In this document: positions 56,655 through 57,733 of the stretch, in pieces | Layout of the letters: every line of letters starts with the position of its first letter | How positions within the stretch are numbered: position 1 is the stretch's first letter | Assembly: GCA_022647575.1 (NCBI GenBank) | Contig: JALCKY010000009.1 | Span: forward strand, 1-57,733 | Length of the DNA stretch: 57,733 bases | Origin: Lachnospiraceae bacterium | GTDB lineage: Bacteria > Bacillota > Clostridia > Lachnospirales > Lachnospiraceae | Reading direction: 5' to 3' | Made by a program: the position numbers and the translations under genes | Notes under the pieces: model-generated | Database searches by the model: none | What the model was told of the DNA's origin: nothing | What the model saw: only the letters and a program-made list of their open reading frames with translations

Positions 56655-56891
56655 CTACTGCTGTCCGCCTGCTGCCTGCAGATAAGCCTGCTCATCAGTC
56701 TTTAAGCGCCAGTTTACGTACTTTCCTGTGCGTACCCGTTTGTCCTTCGGTTTGGACGCCTCGGCAGGTATCGCCCAGACTCTCCCGAAACGCATGGCTC
56801 CGCGGATCCTGCCTTCACGGCAGAGCACCTGTACCCGCTTTTCGGAAATGCCCCATTCCTCGGCTTTCTGACTGATTGTCTTATATTCCAT
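56655..56891 (-). CDS. Small helix-turn-helix DNA-binding protein
   Basis: A 78-residue protein with the excisionase/MerR-type helix-turn-helix pattern: SQKAEEWGISEKRVQVLCREGRIRGAMRFGRVWAIP. Such proteins bind DNA and may regulate local genes. It is the first gene of the pilus operon, 32 bases before pilB and directly after the riboswitch terminator. The ribosome site GAGGGTGA lies 6 bases before the ATG. It could act on pilus gene expression, but no target is visible. The rest of the chain (about 30 residues) is polar and Gln-rich. Confidence 0.75.
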   Translation of the reverse strand: MEYKTISQKAEEWGISEKRVQVLCREGRIRGAMRFGRVWAIPAEASKPKDKRVRTGKYVNWRLKTDEQAYLQAAGGQQ

Positions 56892-56908
56892 GAAATCACC
56901 CTCAGAAT

Positions 56909-56934
56909 AAAAAAACGCTGCCGGATCCGGCAGC
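56909..56934 (-). terminator. Intrinsic terminator in the pilus operon leader
   Basis: On the minus strand GCTGCCG-GATC-CGGCAGC is a perfect stem with a 4-base loop, followed by G and seven U. It lies between the aptamer and the helix-turn-helix gene, so transcription must pass it to reach pilB. It is the probable expression platform of the riboswitch. Confidence 0.85.
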
Positions 56935-56945
56935 TTCGTTAACAG

Positions 56946-57012
56946 TGCAACTGGCTGTCTAAATTGATAGACCCTAAAGCTTTGCGACGCCGGATCACTC
57001 CGGTTGTGCTGA
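56946..57012 (-). ncRNA. c-di-GMP-I (GEMM) riboswitch, probable
   Basis: On the minus strand the leader has the GEMM order: AGCACAACC, a hairpin CCGGA-GUGA-UCCGG with a GNRA loop, then GUCGCAAAGC, AGGGUCU, a second hairpin (GUCUA paired with UAGAC) and AGCCAGUUGC closing the first strand. The usual base before CGCAAAGC is A; here it is U. GEMM-I riboswitches bind c-di-GMP and control motility, pilus and surface genes. A sigmaA promoter is 46 bases upstream and a terminator 12 bases downstream. Identification is by motif; folding was done by eye. Confidence 0.8.
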
Positions 57013-57057
57013 TATTAAATTAAATACTTATTTGACTTTGTTCGTTTCTATGAATTA

Positions 57058-57086
57058 ATTTTAATTCCTCTTCTGAACAATGTCAA
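57058..57086 (-). promoter_or_regulatory. sigmaA promoter of the type IV pilus operon
   Basis: On the minus strand TTGACA (57081-57086) and TAAAAT (57058-57063) are 17 bases apart. The leader begins near 57051 and holds the riboswitch. Confidence 0.8.
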
Positions 57087-57130
57087 TTCAAATTTTATAC
57101 AATATTACGCATGAAATCCTGTGAAATATG

Positions 57131-57170
57131 CAAAAAGCCTTTTACCGGAATTGCTTCCGATAAAAGGCTT
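57131..57170 (-). terminator. Terminator after tRNA-Glu
   Basis: AAGCCTTTTA and TAAAAGGCTT (57135-57144 and 57161-57170) form a 10-bp stem around a loop that can also fold (CCGGAA/TTCCGA), followed by U on the minus strand. It ends the tRNA transcript before the pilus promoter. Confidence 0.85.
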
Positions 57171-57175
57171 CCTGA

Positions 57176-57247
57176 TAGCCGATGGGGGAATCGAACCCCC
57201 GATTCCGCCGTGAGAGGGCGGCGTCTTAACCGCTTGACCAACCGGCC
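57176..57247 (-). tRNA. tRNA-Glu (anticodon CUC)
   Basis: A 72-base cloverleaf on the minus strand starts GGCCGGT and ends ATCGGCTA; CCA is not encoded. The D-arm region is TGGTCAAGCGGTTAAGAC, the anticodon stem-loop is CCGCC-CTCTCAC-GGCGG with anticodon CTC, and the T-arm is GGGGGTTCGATTCCCCC. The acceptor has one G-U pair at position 1-72. It has its own promoter and terminator. Confidence 0.96.
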
Positions 57248-57256
57248 GTACCTAGT

Positions 57257-57285
57257 AATATACTATAGCTGCCGGAAATATGCAA
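57257..57285 (-). promoter_or_regulatory. Promoter of tRNA-Glu
   Basis: On the minus strand TTGCAT (57280-57285) and TATATT (57257-57262) are 17 bases apart, 10 bases before the tRNA. Confidence 0.65.
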
Positions 57286-57369
57286 GGTTTTTCTTGGTCT
57301 TGCTCACAGTTGATTGCTGATTCCTGTCTGCCGTCGATTCCTTTTCGTGCCTGTCTGTGATTCTTTATT

Positions 57370-57732
57370 TTATTCTCCGTCAATCGGAGTCGTACGGTTC
57401 GGGTCGAAGAAGTCGGCAATGTTGTTCACGCCGAGCTTTCCGTAATTGTAGGAGCAGTTCTTGTAGGAATTGCCGTCCGGCGTAATGGCCTGATACAGGG
57501 TGAACCCGTCGATCGCGAAACGGCCGGTGCGGAGATAGTCCGGTCCGAACTGGCACCAGGCCCAGGTTCCCCAGCAGTTGCAGTAGATCTTATAGCCTTC
57601 GCTCTTGTAGTAGGCATATTTCTCATTTGCCGTCGTGTACTCTTCCGTTCCGGCAATGTCGGCGCCGAACGCGGTGATCAGCTTGTCCGTTTCCCCGACG
57701 CAGATGCCGACGGTGGCTTTCCATCTCTCGTT
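57370..57732 (-). CDS. C-terminal end of an unrecognised protein
   Basis: The last 120 codons of a minus-strand gene whose start lies to the right of the window. The sequence is rich in Trp, Tyr and Cys (NCWGTWAWCQFGPDYL, NCSYNYGKLG) and ends NIADFFDPNRTTPIDGE. Such a composition suggests an extracellular or carbohydrate-related domain, but no family is recognised. No clear terminator was seen between its stop and the tRNA promoter. Confidence 0.6.
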   Translation of the reverse strand, partial: NERWKATVGICVGETDKLITAFGADIAGTEEYTTANEKYAYYKSEGYKIYCNCWGTWAWCQFGPDYLRTGRFAIDGFTLYQAITPDGNSYKNCSYNYGKLGVNNIADFFDPNRTTPIDGE

Positions 57733-57733
57733 G

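Noticed and set aside
57426-57656. Minus-strand open frame of 76 codons at the right edge
   Set aside because: It is a shadow of the better frame ending at 57370, which is open to the window edge and has protein-like composition.

Overview
The window looks like a chromosome segment from a Clostridia-type Firmicute, most likely Lachnospiraceae-like. The evidence is the recA-recX-rny order, the intact rimP-nusA-ylxR-ylxQ-infB-rbfA-nrnA-truB-ribF-rpsO-pnp neighbourhood, AGGAGG ribosome sites, sigmaA promoters and DUF1292/DUF5662 proteins. Almost every gene is on the minus strand and is read from high to low coordinates. Only a truncated PocR-domain gene at the left edge and one DUF1292 gene are on the plus strand. 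The assignment rests on reading alone; no database search was possible.

From left to right: 1-726 is an abrupt head-to-head junction between a PocR sensor gene (plus) and the first 40 codons of rny (minus). 865-2511 holds SOS-type recA-recX, with a sigmaA promoter and a LexA box. 2657-10611 is an asp23-nusB-xseA-xseB-tlyA-nadK-argR-recN-glgA run, with two unusual short tandem-repeat patches around argR. 10651-16643 holds hpt-ftsW-sir2-gltX-sfp-prfC. 16651-20533 holds DUF5662, a debranching-enzyme-like protein that has lost its catalytic residues, DUF1292 and a secreted SpaA/pilin-like protein. 20674-32545 holds dut, pnp, rpsO and the nusA-infB operon, whose IF2 carries a 12-copy SYGQ-type repeat. 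32569-36957 holds a 29-bp perfect hairpin and a parE-parC type IIA topoisomerase pair.

The most notable system is 37019-57086, a complete type IV pilus operon. It starts at a strong promoter and a leader that reads as a c-di-GMP-I (GEMM) riboswitch followed by an intrinsic terminator. It then encodes a small helix-turn-helix protein, PilB, PilT, PilC, the major pilin, a PilM-PilN fusion, PilO, four pseudopilin or minor-pilin proteins, a very large DUF5057-like surface protein and the prepilin peptidase. PilB/PilT power extension and retraction, PilC and PilM/N/O form the inner-membrane platform, PilD processes the prepilins, and the riboswitch would couple all of this to c-di-GMP. The middle of the operon (about 37.8-53.0 kb) is clearly AT-richer than both ends, and the change falls inside pilC, so the exposed part looks exchanged as a cassette or stitched from another source.

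A tRNA-Glu(CUC) gene with its own promoter and terminator, and the C-terminal end of an unrecognised gene, close the window. Many housekeeping genes (parC, parE, truB, ribF, nrnA, dut) carry single-base frameshifts, nearly all +1. In essential genes these are best read as consensus errors, so features are given across the frameshifts. No uninterrupted stretch longer than about 300 bases lacks an assigned function.
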